Source: Bryobacterales bacterium (lineage in GTDB: Bacteria; Acidobacteriota; Terriglobia; Bryobacterales; Bryobacteraceae). From it: a DNA stretch of 9,958 bases. The stretch is from assembly GCA_003487005.1 (NCBI GenBank), contig DNFG01000396.1, positions 1 through 9,958 on the forward strand, given 5' to 3'. The notes under the pieces were generated by a model. It saw only the letters and a list, made by a program, of their open reading frames with translations. It did no database searches and was not told the DNA's origin. The stretch's first letter is position 1. Every line of letters starts with the position of its first letter. Shown here piece by piece: positions 1 through 5,625 of the stretch. The position numbers and the translations under genes are program-made.

Positions 1-476
1 CCGCCGGTGGGATCGGGGATGCCGGGCGGAACAATGCGGGCAAGAAGGGCCTCGAAGAGGTTCTGGAGATCGCACAGCGCAATCTGGTAACGATTTATGG
101 CGTTTCGACCACCGCGTTCGGGTTCTACTCCGAAGGGGACGCGAACCTGAAGCGCCTGGCGGAATCCACCGGCGGACGCGTGGTCTACCCGCTCGAGGAC
201 GTCTATTCGGACGTCGCTGGGTATCTGTCGAAGCCGTCCGACGAAGGCAATTACGCGATCAAGGTCGGGACGGGCGGCTACGCGGCGTCGATCATGAAGG
301 GCATCGTGAATGCGATTCAGGCGACGGCCGGGGAGATCAATACGCAGTACATTCTGCGCTACGTGCCGTCGGAATCGGACGTCACCCGCGCGTTCCGGCG
401 GATCAGCGTGATGGTGAACGTGCCCAACGCGAAGGTCCGGGCGCGCGAAGGGTACTATCCCTTACCGGCACAATAA
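1..476 (+). CDS. VWFA-related Acidobacterial-domain protein, C-terminal part (5' truncated by window)
   Basis: The reading frame is open from base 3 to the TAA at 474-476, giving about 157 residues; the start lies outside the window. The visible part contains the last beta-strand/helix of a von Willebrand A-like fold, with motifs such as NLVTIYGVSTTAF, YSEGDANLKRLAESTGGRVVYP and a final KVRAREGYYP. The 'LK.LAE.TGGR..YP' stretch followed by a 'Y.L.Y.P....GYY' C-terminus is typical of the large VWFA-related family expanded in Acidobacteriota, which are usually secreted or surface proteins of unknown ligand. No metal-binding (MIDAS) residues can be judged, because that part is missing. It ends 24 bp before the S24 gene on the same strand. 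Family assignment is fairly firm; the biological role is unknown. Confidence 0.8.
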   Translation, partial: AGGIGDAGRNNAGKKGLEEVLEIAQRNLVTIYGVSTTAFGFYSEGDANLKRLAESTGGRVVYPLEDVYSDVAGYLSKPSDEGNYAIKVGTGGYAASIMKGIVNAIQATAGEINTQYILRYVPSESDVTRAFRRISVMVNVPNAKVRAREGYYPLPAQ

Positions 477-500
477 ATCCGGCGCAATGGGCGCCAATCC

Positions 501-1319
501 GTGCGAAGATACGGGCTGATGGGTGCTGCAGAGTCGACCGCCCTGGCGCAATTGAGGGTCTTCGAGGCCCTGGGTGAGAACTGCGGCATCGCACTGGTGC
601 ATCCGGAGTCCGGCGAGGCGGTCTTCCGGTTCCGGCAGGACTGGGAGGAGTTCGCAGGCGACGAGGCGGAGGTTCTGCGGGCGATCGCGGAGGATCTGCC
701 GGAGAAACTGGACGAGATGGGGGCGGAAGGCTTTCTGGAGTGGGTGGACAGCACCTTCTCGAACACGTTCCGCGTGCTGGAGCCCAGAACGGCCCTTGTC
801 GGACAGATCGACCGCACGGCCCACCTCCTTTACAGGAAATTTGTCCAGGCGGCGGTCCGGCCTTTCCGGACGCATCTGCCCCTGTTCGAGTTGCGGGCGA
901 CGGGCGGTTCGTTTCAAACCGATCTGGCGGTGACGCCCGACGCGCGGTGGCTGGAAGTGCATGTGCCGGGGCGCCGGTCGCTGACCGAGGATTACTTCTG
1001 TGCGTACATCGAGGGGCGATCGATGGAGCCGGAGATTCCGGACGGTTCGCTGTGCCTGTTCCGGTTCTACAAGGCGGGTTCGCGGCAAGGCGGGATCTAC
1101 CTGATGCAGCGCCTGGCGACGAGCGAAGGGGGCGGCGAGTTCACCATCAAGCGTTATGAATCCCGGAAGCGCGAGCGGGCGGATGGCACGTGGGAGCACG
1201 AGTCGATCACGATGGACGCGCTGAATCCGGATTTCGTGGACTGGGATCTGGACCGGGACGAGGCGCGCTATGTGACCGTGGCTCAGTTCGTGACCGTGCT
1301 GGAAGATCCCGAGGCCTGA
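501..1319 (+). CDS. S24/LexA-like peptidase-domain protein with a non-HTH N-terminal domain
   Basis: A 272-residue protein. The C-terminal half (about 120-270) is an S24 serine/lysine peptidase fold of the LexA/UmuD/phage-repressor type. The nucleophile Ser174 lies in IEGRSMEPEIPDGSLCLF and the general-base Lys217 in FTIKRYES. The N-terminal half (about 10-118) is acidic and helical, with FRFRQDWEEFAGDEAEV and FLEWVDSTFSNTFRV. It shows no helix-turn-helix, so it is not a classical LexA or CI repressor. I see no Ala-Gly autocleavage dipeptide in the linker before the S24 domain. The start could be GTG 501 or ATG 519 (Met7); neither has a convincing Shine-Dalgarno. The 3' end overlaps the convergent gene ending at 1283 by 37 bp. 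The domain call is solid. The role (damage-induced regulator, self-cleaving protein or other protease) is not determined, and substrate and partner are unknown. Confidence 0.85.
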   Translation: MRRYGLMGAAESTALAQLRVFEALGENCGIALVHPESGEAVFRFRQDWEEFAGDEAEVLRAIAEDLPEKLDEMGAEGFLEWVDSTFSNTFRVLEPRTALVGQIDRTAHLLYRKFVQAAVRPFRTHLPLFELRATGGSFQTDLAVTPDARWLEVHVPGRRSLTEDYFCAYIEGRSMEPEIPDGSLCLFRFYKAGSRQGGIYLMQRLATSEGGGEFTIKRYESRKRERADGTWEHESITMDALNPDFVDWDLDRDEARYVTVAQFVTVLEDPEA

Positions 1320-1726
1320 CGCTCGCGCAGTTCGGCCCAGGCGGGAAATAGGGCAGGGTTGAGGAGCCACGCGCGGATCCAGAGGGCCATTTCGAGCTTC
1401 AGGTCGTGTTTTTGTGGGCGGAGACGGCGGGACCGGGCGGCCAGGTCGGCGTGGGTCTTGGCGGTGATGACGAGGGCGCGAAGCGTGCGGCGGCGCGGCG
1501 GCGCGGCGGCCTGATATTCGGCGGAGAGGGCGGAAAGGGTCCGTTTCAGGTCGGGGAGGGTGTCCTGGCGGACGCCTTCGACGACGGCGGCGAGGGGGCG
1601 TCCGGATTCGCGGAGGGCGGTTCGGAGGGTTTTTTCGGAGACCTCGGGCAGGTCGCGGCGGAGGCGGTGCCAGGCGGCCTCGTCAACGGGACCCGGCGGC
1701 AGCGCTGCCACCCCGGCGCGCGCCAT
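1283..1726 (-). CDS. Small conserved-looking hypothetical protein, third gene of the ruvX-mltG operon
   Basis: The 147-codon frame on the minus strand starts at ATG 1726 and reads MARAGVAALPPGPVDE. The body is Arg/Leu/Ala-rich and predicted helical, with KTLRTALRESGRPLAAVVEG, RALVITAKTHADLA and LNPALFPAWAELR. It has no signal peptide and no convincing membrane segment, and I recognise no named family. I believe similar short proteins occur in other Solibacter-like genomes, but that is recollection only. Its start lies 44 bp inside the end of mltG, and its 3' end overlaps the S24 gene by 37 bp. The upstream AAGGA is almost adjacent to the ATG, too close for a normal Shine-Dalgarno, so translation may be coupled to mltG or begin elsewhere. 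The frame carries meaningful-looking protein sequence where mltG and the S24 gene do not reach (1320-1682), which supports a real gene. Function unknown. Confidence 0.65.
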   Translation of the reverse strand: MARAGVAALPPGPVDEAAWHRLRRDLPEVSEKTLRTALRESGRPLAAVVEGVRQDTLPDLKRTLSALSAEYQAAAPPRRRTLRALVITAKTHADLAARSRRLRPQKHDLKLEMALWIRAWLLNPALFPAWAELRERQASGSSSTVTN

Positions 1727-2684
1727 TTCCTTTTTGGTCGTTCTGCTGGCCACGGCGGTATTCGAGGACGGCGCGTTCGTGGCCGTCGAGGTCCTTCGAG
1801 AAGACATGGGCGCCGCTGCCGTCAGGGGCGGCGACGAAGTAGAGTTCCGGGGTATCAAGGGGCCGGAGGGCGGCTTCGAGAGCGGCGCGGCCGGGGTTGG
1901 CGATGGGCCCGGGGGGCAGGCCGGCGGTTTGGTAGGTGTTGTAGGGGTGCTGTCGGTCGAGGTCACTGCGGTAGATGATGCCGCGCCAGCGCCCTTCGAG
2001 CTTGGCGGCGTAGGCAACGGTGGGGTCGCACTGGAGCTTCATGCCGATTTTGAGGCGGTTGGCGAAGACACCGGCGATACGGCGGCGTTCTTCGGCGAGG
2101 ACGGCCTCCTTTTCGACGAGGGAAGCGAGGGTGACGGCGGCGTGCGGGTCGGCGGCGCCGCCGATCTCTTTCCAGACGAGGTCGAACTGCCGTTTCATGG
2201 CTTTGGCGGCTTCGGCGGCGGTGGTCCGGCGGGGGAAGCGGTATTTGGACGGGAACAGGAAGCCTTCATTCGCGAGGGCGAGGGGGAGGAATTCGGCTTC
2301 GGTGGCGAATCCGGCGCGGGCGACGAGGGCGGCGATGTCGAAGGCATCGGAGCCTTCGGGGATGACGAGATCGACGAGGTAGACGTCGCCGCGGGCGATC
2401 CGGAGGTAGATCTGGTGTGGAGACGCGGGCTGATCGAAGCGGTATTCGCCGGCCTGGGGGAAGGCGCGGGGGTTGGGCAGGCGCGCGGCGGCGAAGAGCA
2501 AGGCATGGCGGACGACCCCGGCGGCTTCGAGGCGGCGGCCGATGTCGAGGGTCGAGGTTCCGCGCGGGATGTCGATGAAAACAGGCTCCGTGAAGGCGGC
2601 GAAGCGCTCGACGCGGACGAGGTAGTGAAGAGCGCCGGCAGCGGCGAGGGCGGCGGCGGCGAGGAACAGGAGCAGGCGCTTCAC
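1683..2684 (-). CDS. mltG: Endolytic murein transglycosylase MltG (YceG-like)
   Basis: 333 residues, close to the usual length. A single N-terminal membrane segment (about 4-21, LLLFLAAAALAAAGALHYLV) anchors it in the inner membrane with the catalytic domain outside. Residues about 35-70 look like the LysM-like subdomain (FIDIPRGTSTLDIGRRLEAAG). The catalytic YceG region holds LASLVEKEAVLAEERRRIAG, with the active-site glutamate in VEKE (191/193; E. coli Glu218 region). It is followed by NRLKIGMKLQCDPTVAYA and YNTYQTAGLPPGPIANPG, all hallmark motifs. MltG cleaves nascent glycan strands and sets their length. The GTG start at 2684 overlaps the ruvX stop as GTGA, with GGAGG nine bases upstream. 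The extreme C-terminus (about 311-333, Gly/Arg/Ala-rich) lies where the next gene begins and is probably a disordered tail. Confidence 0.95.
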   Translation of the reverse strand: MKRLLLFLAAAALAAAGALHYLVRVERFAAFTEPVFIDIPRGTSTLDIGRRLEAAGVVRHALLFAAARLPNPRAFPQAGEYRFDQPASPHQIYLRIARGDVYLVDLVIPEGSDAFDIAALVARAGFATEAEFLPLALANEGFLFPSKYRFPRRTTAAEAAKAMKRQFDLVWKEIGGAADPHAAVTLASLVEKEAVLAEERRRIAGVFANRLKIGMKLQCDPTVAYAAKLEGRWRGIIYRSDLDRQHPYNTYQTAGLPPGPIANPGRAALEAALRPLDTPELYFVAAPDGSGAHVFSKDLDGHERAVLEYRRGQQNDQKGNGARRGGSAAAGSR

Positions 2685-3130
2685 GCGGGGGCGCCTCCGT
2701 GCTTGGTGAGCCAGTCTTCGAGCAGGATCTGGGCGGCGAGGCGGTCCACGGCGCCCTTCTTCTTTTCTTCGAGGAGGCGTTTGAGGCTCCAGCCCTGGGC
2801 GGCGAGGCGCTCTTCGGCGGCGACGGAGGTCAGGCGCTCGTCGTGCATCTCGACGGGCACTTTGCAGGCGGCGGCGAGGCGTTCGGCGATGCGCCGGGCT
2901 TCCTTCGCCATTGGGCTCTCGCGGCCGTCCATGTGAAGGGGAAGACCAATAACGACGCGGGTGGCGTGGGTTCGTTCCACCAAAATGGCGAGGCGCTCGA
3001 TGTCCTCGCGCAGGGTGCGCCGGAGCAGGGTATCAAGCCCGGCGACCGCACCAAGTTCACCCTCGGCGAGTGCCGCGCCAATCCGGCGTTTGCCCACATC
3101 CAGCCCCAATACGCGCGCCTCGGAACTCAC
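2681..3130 (-). CDS. ruvX: Putative pre-16S rRNA nuclease / Holliday junction resolvase RuvX (YqgF family)
   Basis: 149 residues of the RNase H-like YqgF/RuvX family. Visible motifs, in order, are LGLDVGKRRIGAAL with acidic Asp11, VVIGLPLHMDGRESPMAKEA, HDERLTSVAAEERL with Asp97/Glu98, and KKKGAVDRLAAQILLEDW with Asp129. The acidic residues are those expected to bind catalytic metal. The family matures the 16S rRNA 5' end in E. coli and has been reported to resolve Holliday junctions in other bacteria. It acts in the cytoplasm. The start is GTG 3130 with no strong Shine-Dalgarno; its 5' end lies only 30 bp from the divergent S9 peptidase start. It heads an operon with mltG, an association found in many bacteria. 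Nothing appears broken. Confidence 0.95.
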   Translation of the reverse strand: MSSEARVLGLDVGKRRIGAALAEGELGAVAGLDTLLRRTLREDIERLAILVERTHATRVVIGLPLHMDGRESPMAKEARRIAERLAAACKVPVEMHDERLTSVAAEERLAAQGWSLKRLLEEKKKGAVDRLAAQILLEDWLTKHGGAPA

Positions 3131-3154
3131 ACCCCGATTGTGCCATGCTATGTT
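3126..3154 (+). promoter_or_regulatory. Candidate promoter for the S9 peptidase giving a leaderless mRNA
   Basis: A CTCACA (-35-like, 4/6 to TTGACA) at 3126-3131 and a TATGTT (-10-like, 4/6) at 3149-3154 are separated by 17 bp. The A of the start codon at 3161 falls seven bases after the -10, so transcription would begin at or next to the ATG. This fits the absence of any Shine-Dalgarno in the CCCCTT before the start. Both hexamers are imperfect, so this is a hypothesis. Confidence 0.3.
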
Positions 3155-3160
3155 CCCCTT

Positions 3161-5326
3161 ATGCGGTCTCGTTTTGGGTTATTTCTGATCCTTGGGTGTT
3201 CGCTGCTGACAGGGCAGGAGAAGAAGCCCGTCACGCTGGAGGCGCTGACGGCGCAGGGGATGCCCCCGGCGGGGCGCGGAATGCCGGTCTGGTCGCCGTT
3301 GGGCGGGCGATTTGTCCATCGCGAAGGCAAAAAGCTGCACATTTACACGCTGGCGGCGAAGGAATCGAAGGAGATTCTGGACACCGCCGCGCTCGAAGCG
3401 AAGGCGCAGGAACCGCCCAAGCCGGCGGTATTTGACTGGGAGAACCGGCGGGTCCGGGAGCAGACGCTGCAGTGGTCGGCGGACGGCAAACACCTGCTGC
3501 TGGTGATCAAGGGTGACCTGTTTCTGTGGACCGAAGCCTCGGGCGAGGTGAAGCAGTTGACCTCGACGCCCGTCGCCGAGCGTGACCCGAAGTTGTCGCC
3601 CGATTCCGCCCGGGTGGGCTTCCGCCGGGGCAGCGATCTCTACACGCTGGAGATCGCCTCGGGCCGGGAGACGCGCCTGACGGACGATGGCTCGGAGACG
3701 CTGCTGAACGGCAAACTGGACTGGGTGTATCCGGAGGAGTTGGGGATTGGCACGGCGTGGTGGTGGTCGCCGGACTCGAAAAAGATCGCTTTTCTGCAGT
3801 TTGACGTGTCTCCGGAGCCGGTTTATGGTCATGTGGACCACCTGCCGGTGGCGGCGGTGAGTGAGCCACAACGGTACCCGAAGGCCGGAGCGCCGAACGC
3901 GGACGTCCGCTGCGGGGTGGTGAACTCCGAGGGCGGGCGGACACAATGGATGAATTTCGGCGAGATTCGCGACCATCTGTTGACGCACATTTACTGGACC
4001 CCGGACTCGAAGCGGGTGGTGGCCCACCGGCTGAACCGGGTGCAGGACCGGCTTTGGATTCTGTCGGCGGCGGCGGCGACGGGCGAGGCGGTGGTGCTTC
4101 ATGAAGAGCGGGATCCGCACTGGGTGAACCTGACAGGGGACCTGGAGTTTCTGCCGGACGGGCGGTTTCTGCGGCTCAGCGAGAAGGATGGCGGCTTTCG
4201 TCACATCTACCTGCACCGCCCGGACGGCCGGCAGGCGGCGCGGTTGACGCGCGGCGACTGGGAGGTGGCTTCGATCGCCTGCATCGACCAGAAGGGCGGG
4301 CGGGTGTATTACATCTCCTCGGAAGTGAGCCCGCTGGAGCGCCATCTGTACAGCGTGGATTTCAGTGGGCGGAACAAGCGGCGCCTGTCGCCGGGGACGG
4401 GCAGCTATTCGGCCTCCTTCAGCCCGGATTGCGGCGCGTATCTGGAGACACATTCGAGCCTGGAAAGCCCTTCGCGAAGCGTTTTAAGGACATCTGGAGG
4501 CGAAGAAATCGCCGTCTGGCGCGAAGCCAACCTGAAAGCCCAGGAGGAGTATGACCTCCGCCCGACCGAACTGCACCGGTTCAAGAACGCCGGGGGGATT
4601 GAACTGCACGCGCGGCTGATCAAACCGGCGGGCTTCGATCCGGCGAAGAAGTACCCGGCGATTGTGATGGTCTATGGAGGTCCGCACGCGCAGTCGGTGC
4701 GCAATTCCTACTCGGGGCTGAGTTGGGACCAGGTGCTGGCGCACAAGGGCTTCGTGATCTGGCAGGTGGACAACCGGGGCTCGGCGGGGCGCGGGCATGG
4801 CTTCGAGGCGCCGGTCTACCGGCGGATGGGCAAAGTCGAGCTGGAGGACCAGTTGGATGGCGTCAAGTATCTGCTTTCTCTTGGGTTTACGGACGAGAAG
4901 CGAATTGGGGTTTACGGCTGGAGCTATGGCGGATACATGACGCTCTACTGCCTGCTGCACGCGCCGGACACCTTCGCGGCCGGGGCGGCGGGCGCGGCGG
5001 TGACGGACTGGCGCAATTACGACACTATCTATACAGAAAGGTACATGGGGCTGCCACAGGAGAACGAAGAGGGCTACCGGCTGAGCGCGCCGGTGAACGC
5101 GGCGGCGAACCTGAAGGGCAAGCTGATGCTGATCCACAATCTGGGTGACGATAACGTGTTGTTTGCCAATGCTTTACAGATGATGAACGCGCTCCAGCAG
5201 GCAGGCAAGCCGTTCGAGACGCTGATTTACCCGCAGAAGAGTCACGGGGTGACGGGCAAGGCCTCGCGGCACATGCGAGAGGGGATCACCCGGTTCTTCG
5301 TGGAGTCGCTCGGGGCGGGGAAGTAG
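3161..5326 (+). CDS. Secreted dipeptidyl peptidase IV-type S9 (prolyl oligopeptidase family) serine peptidase
   Basis: 721 residues, normal for bacterial DPP IV homologues. The ATG at 3161 is chosen because it begins a clear export signal (MRSRFGLFLILGCSLLTGQ). The Gly-Cys at 12-13 hints at a lipobox, but the hydrophobic stretch before it is short, so type I cleavage is equally possible. Residues about 40-450 form the beta-propeller, with LDWVYPEELGIG (Glu192/193) corresponding to the DPP IV double-glutamate that holds the substrate N-terminus. Residues about 470-721 are the alpha/beta hydrolase domain, with oxyanion Tyr505 in VMVYGGPHAQS, Ser588 in YGWSYGGYMT, Asp663 in LGDDNVLF and His695 in PQKSHG. 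YTERYMGLP is also conserved with animal DPP IV. It likely releases Xaa-Pro or Xaa-Ala dipeptides from peptides outside the cytoplasm. The gene stands alone on its strand. Confidence 0.93.
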   Translation: MRSRFGLFLILGCSLLTGQEKKPVTLEALTAQGMPPAGRGMPVWSPLGGRFVHREGKKLHIYTLAAKESKEILDTAALEAKAQEPPKPAVFDWENRRVREQTLQWSADGKHLLLVIKGDLFLWTEASGEVKQLTSTPVAERDPKLSPDSARVGFRRGSDLYTLEIASGRETRLTDDGSETLLNGKLDWVYPEELGIGTAWWWSPDSKKIAFLQFDVSPEPVYGHVDHLPVAAVSEPQRYPKAGAPNADVRCGVVNSEGGRTQWMNFGEIRDHLLTHIYWTPDSKRVVAHRLNRVQDRLWILSAAAATGEAVVLHEERDPHWVNLTGDLEFLPDGRFLRLSEKDGGFRHIYLHRPDGRQAARLTRGDWEVASIACIDQKGGRVYYISSEVSPLERHLYSVDFSGRNKRRLSPGTGSYSASFSPDCGAYLETHSSLESPSRSVLRTSGGEEIAVWREANLKAQEEYDLRPTELHRFKNAGGIELHARLIKPAGFDPAKKYPAIVMVYGGPHAQSVRNSYSGLSWDQVLAHKGFVIWQVDNRGSAGRGHGFEAPVYRRMGKVELEDQLDGVKYLLSLGFTDEKRIGVYGWSYGGYMTLYCLLHAPDTFAAGAAGAAVTDWRNYDTIYTERYMGLPQENEEGYRLSAPVNAAANLKGKLMLIHNLGDDNVLFANALQMMNALQQAGKPFETLIYPQKSHGVTGKASRHMREGITRFFVESLGAGK

Positions 5327-5335
5327 GCTGGGAGA
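5320..5335 (+). repeat. Left arm of a perfect 16-bp inverted repeat flanking the hicB-like gene
   Basis: GAAGTAGGCTGGGAGA here is the exact reverse complement of 5514-5529. The arm covers the last codon and stop (TAG 5324-5326) of the S9 peptidase and the first bases after it. The arms are separated by 178 bp that contain the whole hicB-like frame. I see no matching direct repeat just outside the two arms that would mark a target-site duplication. Confidence 0.9.
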
Positions 5336-5339
5336 ATGC

Positions 5340-5501
5340 TCAGGCGAGTTCGCGGGCTACTGCCAGGTACTCCTGGATAGAGACCCGGATGTTGTCCAGA
5401 GCCTCTTGTTCGGTCGCGCCTTGCGACCAGCAGCCAGGCAAGCCGGGGCGGGAGACGCTGTCTCCTTCTTCGGTCTGAACGAGGGCGACGGGGTACTTCA
5501 T
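5340..5501 (-). CDS. HicB-like antitoxin-family protein, short, without a HicA partner
   Basis: A 53-codon minus-strand frame from ATG 5501 to TGA 5340. The protein starts MKYPVALVQTEEGDSVSRPG and continues LPGCWSQGATEQEAL, ending in a helix DNIRVSIQEYLAVARELA. This matches the compact beta-beta-beta-alpha HicB N-terminal (UPF0150/HicB_lk) fold, whose signature is '.YPV....EDG..VS.PDLPGC.SQG.T.EEAL.NI..AI..YL'. It lacks the C-terminal DNA-binding (HTH or ribbon-helix-helix) part of full-length HicB antitoxins. A Shine-Dalgarno GGGAGAGG lies at 5519-5512, ten bases before the ATG. No hicA-like frame (short, with a Gly-Ser-His motif) is seen upstream or downstream, so it is probably a solitary HicB that may neutralise a HicA elsewhere or have another role. 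It converges on the S9 peptidase gene with a 13-bp gap. Confidence 0.8.
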   Translation of the reverse strand: MKYPVALVQTEEGDSVSRPGLPGCWSQGATEQEALDNIRVSIQEYLAVARELA

Positions 5502-5513
5502 GGGTGGCTTACC

Positions 5514-5529
5514 TCTCCCAGCCTACTTC
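5514..5529 (-). repeat. Right arm of the 16-bp inverted repeat flanking the hicB-like gene
   Basis: TCTCCCAGCCTACTTC on the plus strand, the exact reverse complement of 5320-5335. Read on the minus strand, the arm includes GTAGGCT followed by GGGAGA, which forms part of the Shine-Dalgarno region of the hicB-like gene. It may therefore also carry a -10-like TAGGCT for that gene (5525-5520). Confidence 0.9.
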
Positions 5530-5590
5530 TGAAGGGGAGTGCGATCCGGATCCGGCGGTGTTCCACGCGCCACTCCGGGTGGCACGGGGG

Positions 5591-5619
5591 GTAGACTGGG
5601 GGGAACCCGCGAAGGAGGT
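5591..5619 (+). promoter_or_regulatory. Candidate -10 element and strong ribosome binding site before the 5626 gene
   Basis: GTAGACTGGGGGG at 5591-5603 contains TAGACT (4/6 to TATAAT) and resembles the GTAGGCTGGGAGA core of the inverted repeat (10 of 13 bases, transitions only). No good -35 hexamer is seen at normal spacing. AAGGAGGT at 5612-5619 is a near-perfect Shine-Dalgarno six bases before the ATG at 5626. The ribosome site is certain by inspection; the promoter part is tentative. Confidence 0.45.
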
Positions 5620-5625
5620 TTCCCG

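Noticed and set aside
481..495. Hairpin GGCGC-AATGG-GCGCC between the VWFA and S24 genes
   Set aside because: Only a five-bp stem with no T-tract; compatible with chance in GC-rich DNA.
462..1370. Long minus-strand frame opposite the S24 gene
   Set aside because: Arg/Pro/Leu-rich shadow translation with no family motif; the plus-strand S24 frame has clear catalytic motifs.
1560..2936. Long plus-strand frame across mltG and ruvX (458 codons)
   Set aside because: Gly/Glu-rich antisense shadow; mltG and ruvX on the other strand have full family signatures.
2699..3160. N-terminal extension of the S9 peptidase frame back to 2699
   Set aside because: It runs antisense through ruvX and precedes the real signal peptide, which starts at ATG 3161.
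5502..5625. Possible hicA toxin upstream of the hicB-like gene
   Set aside because: All minus-strand frames were read; none has the HicA Gly-Ser-His or C-terminal motifs, and the region is the promoter of the opposite gene.
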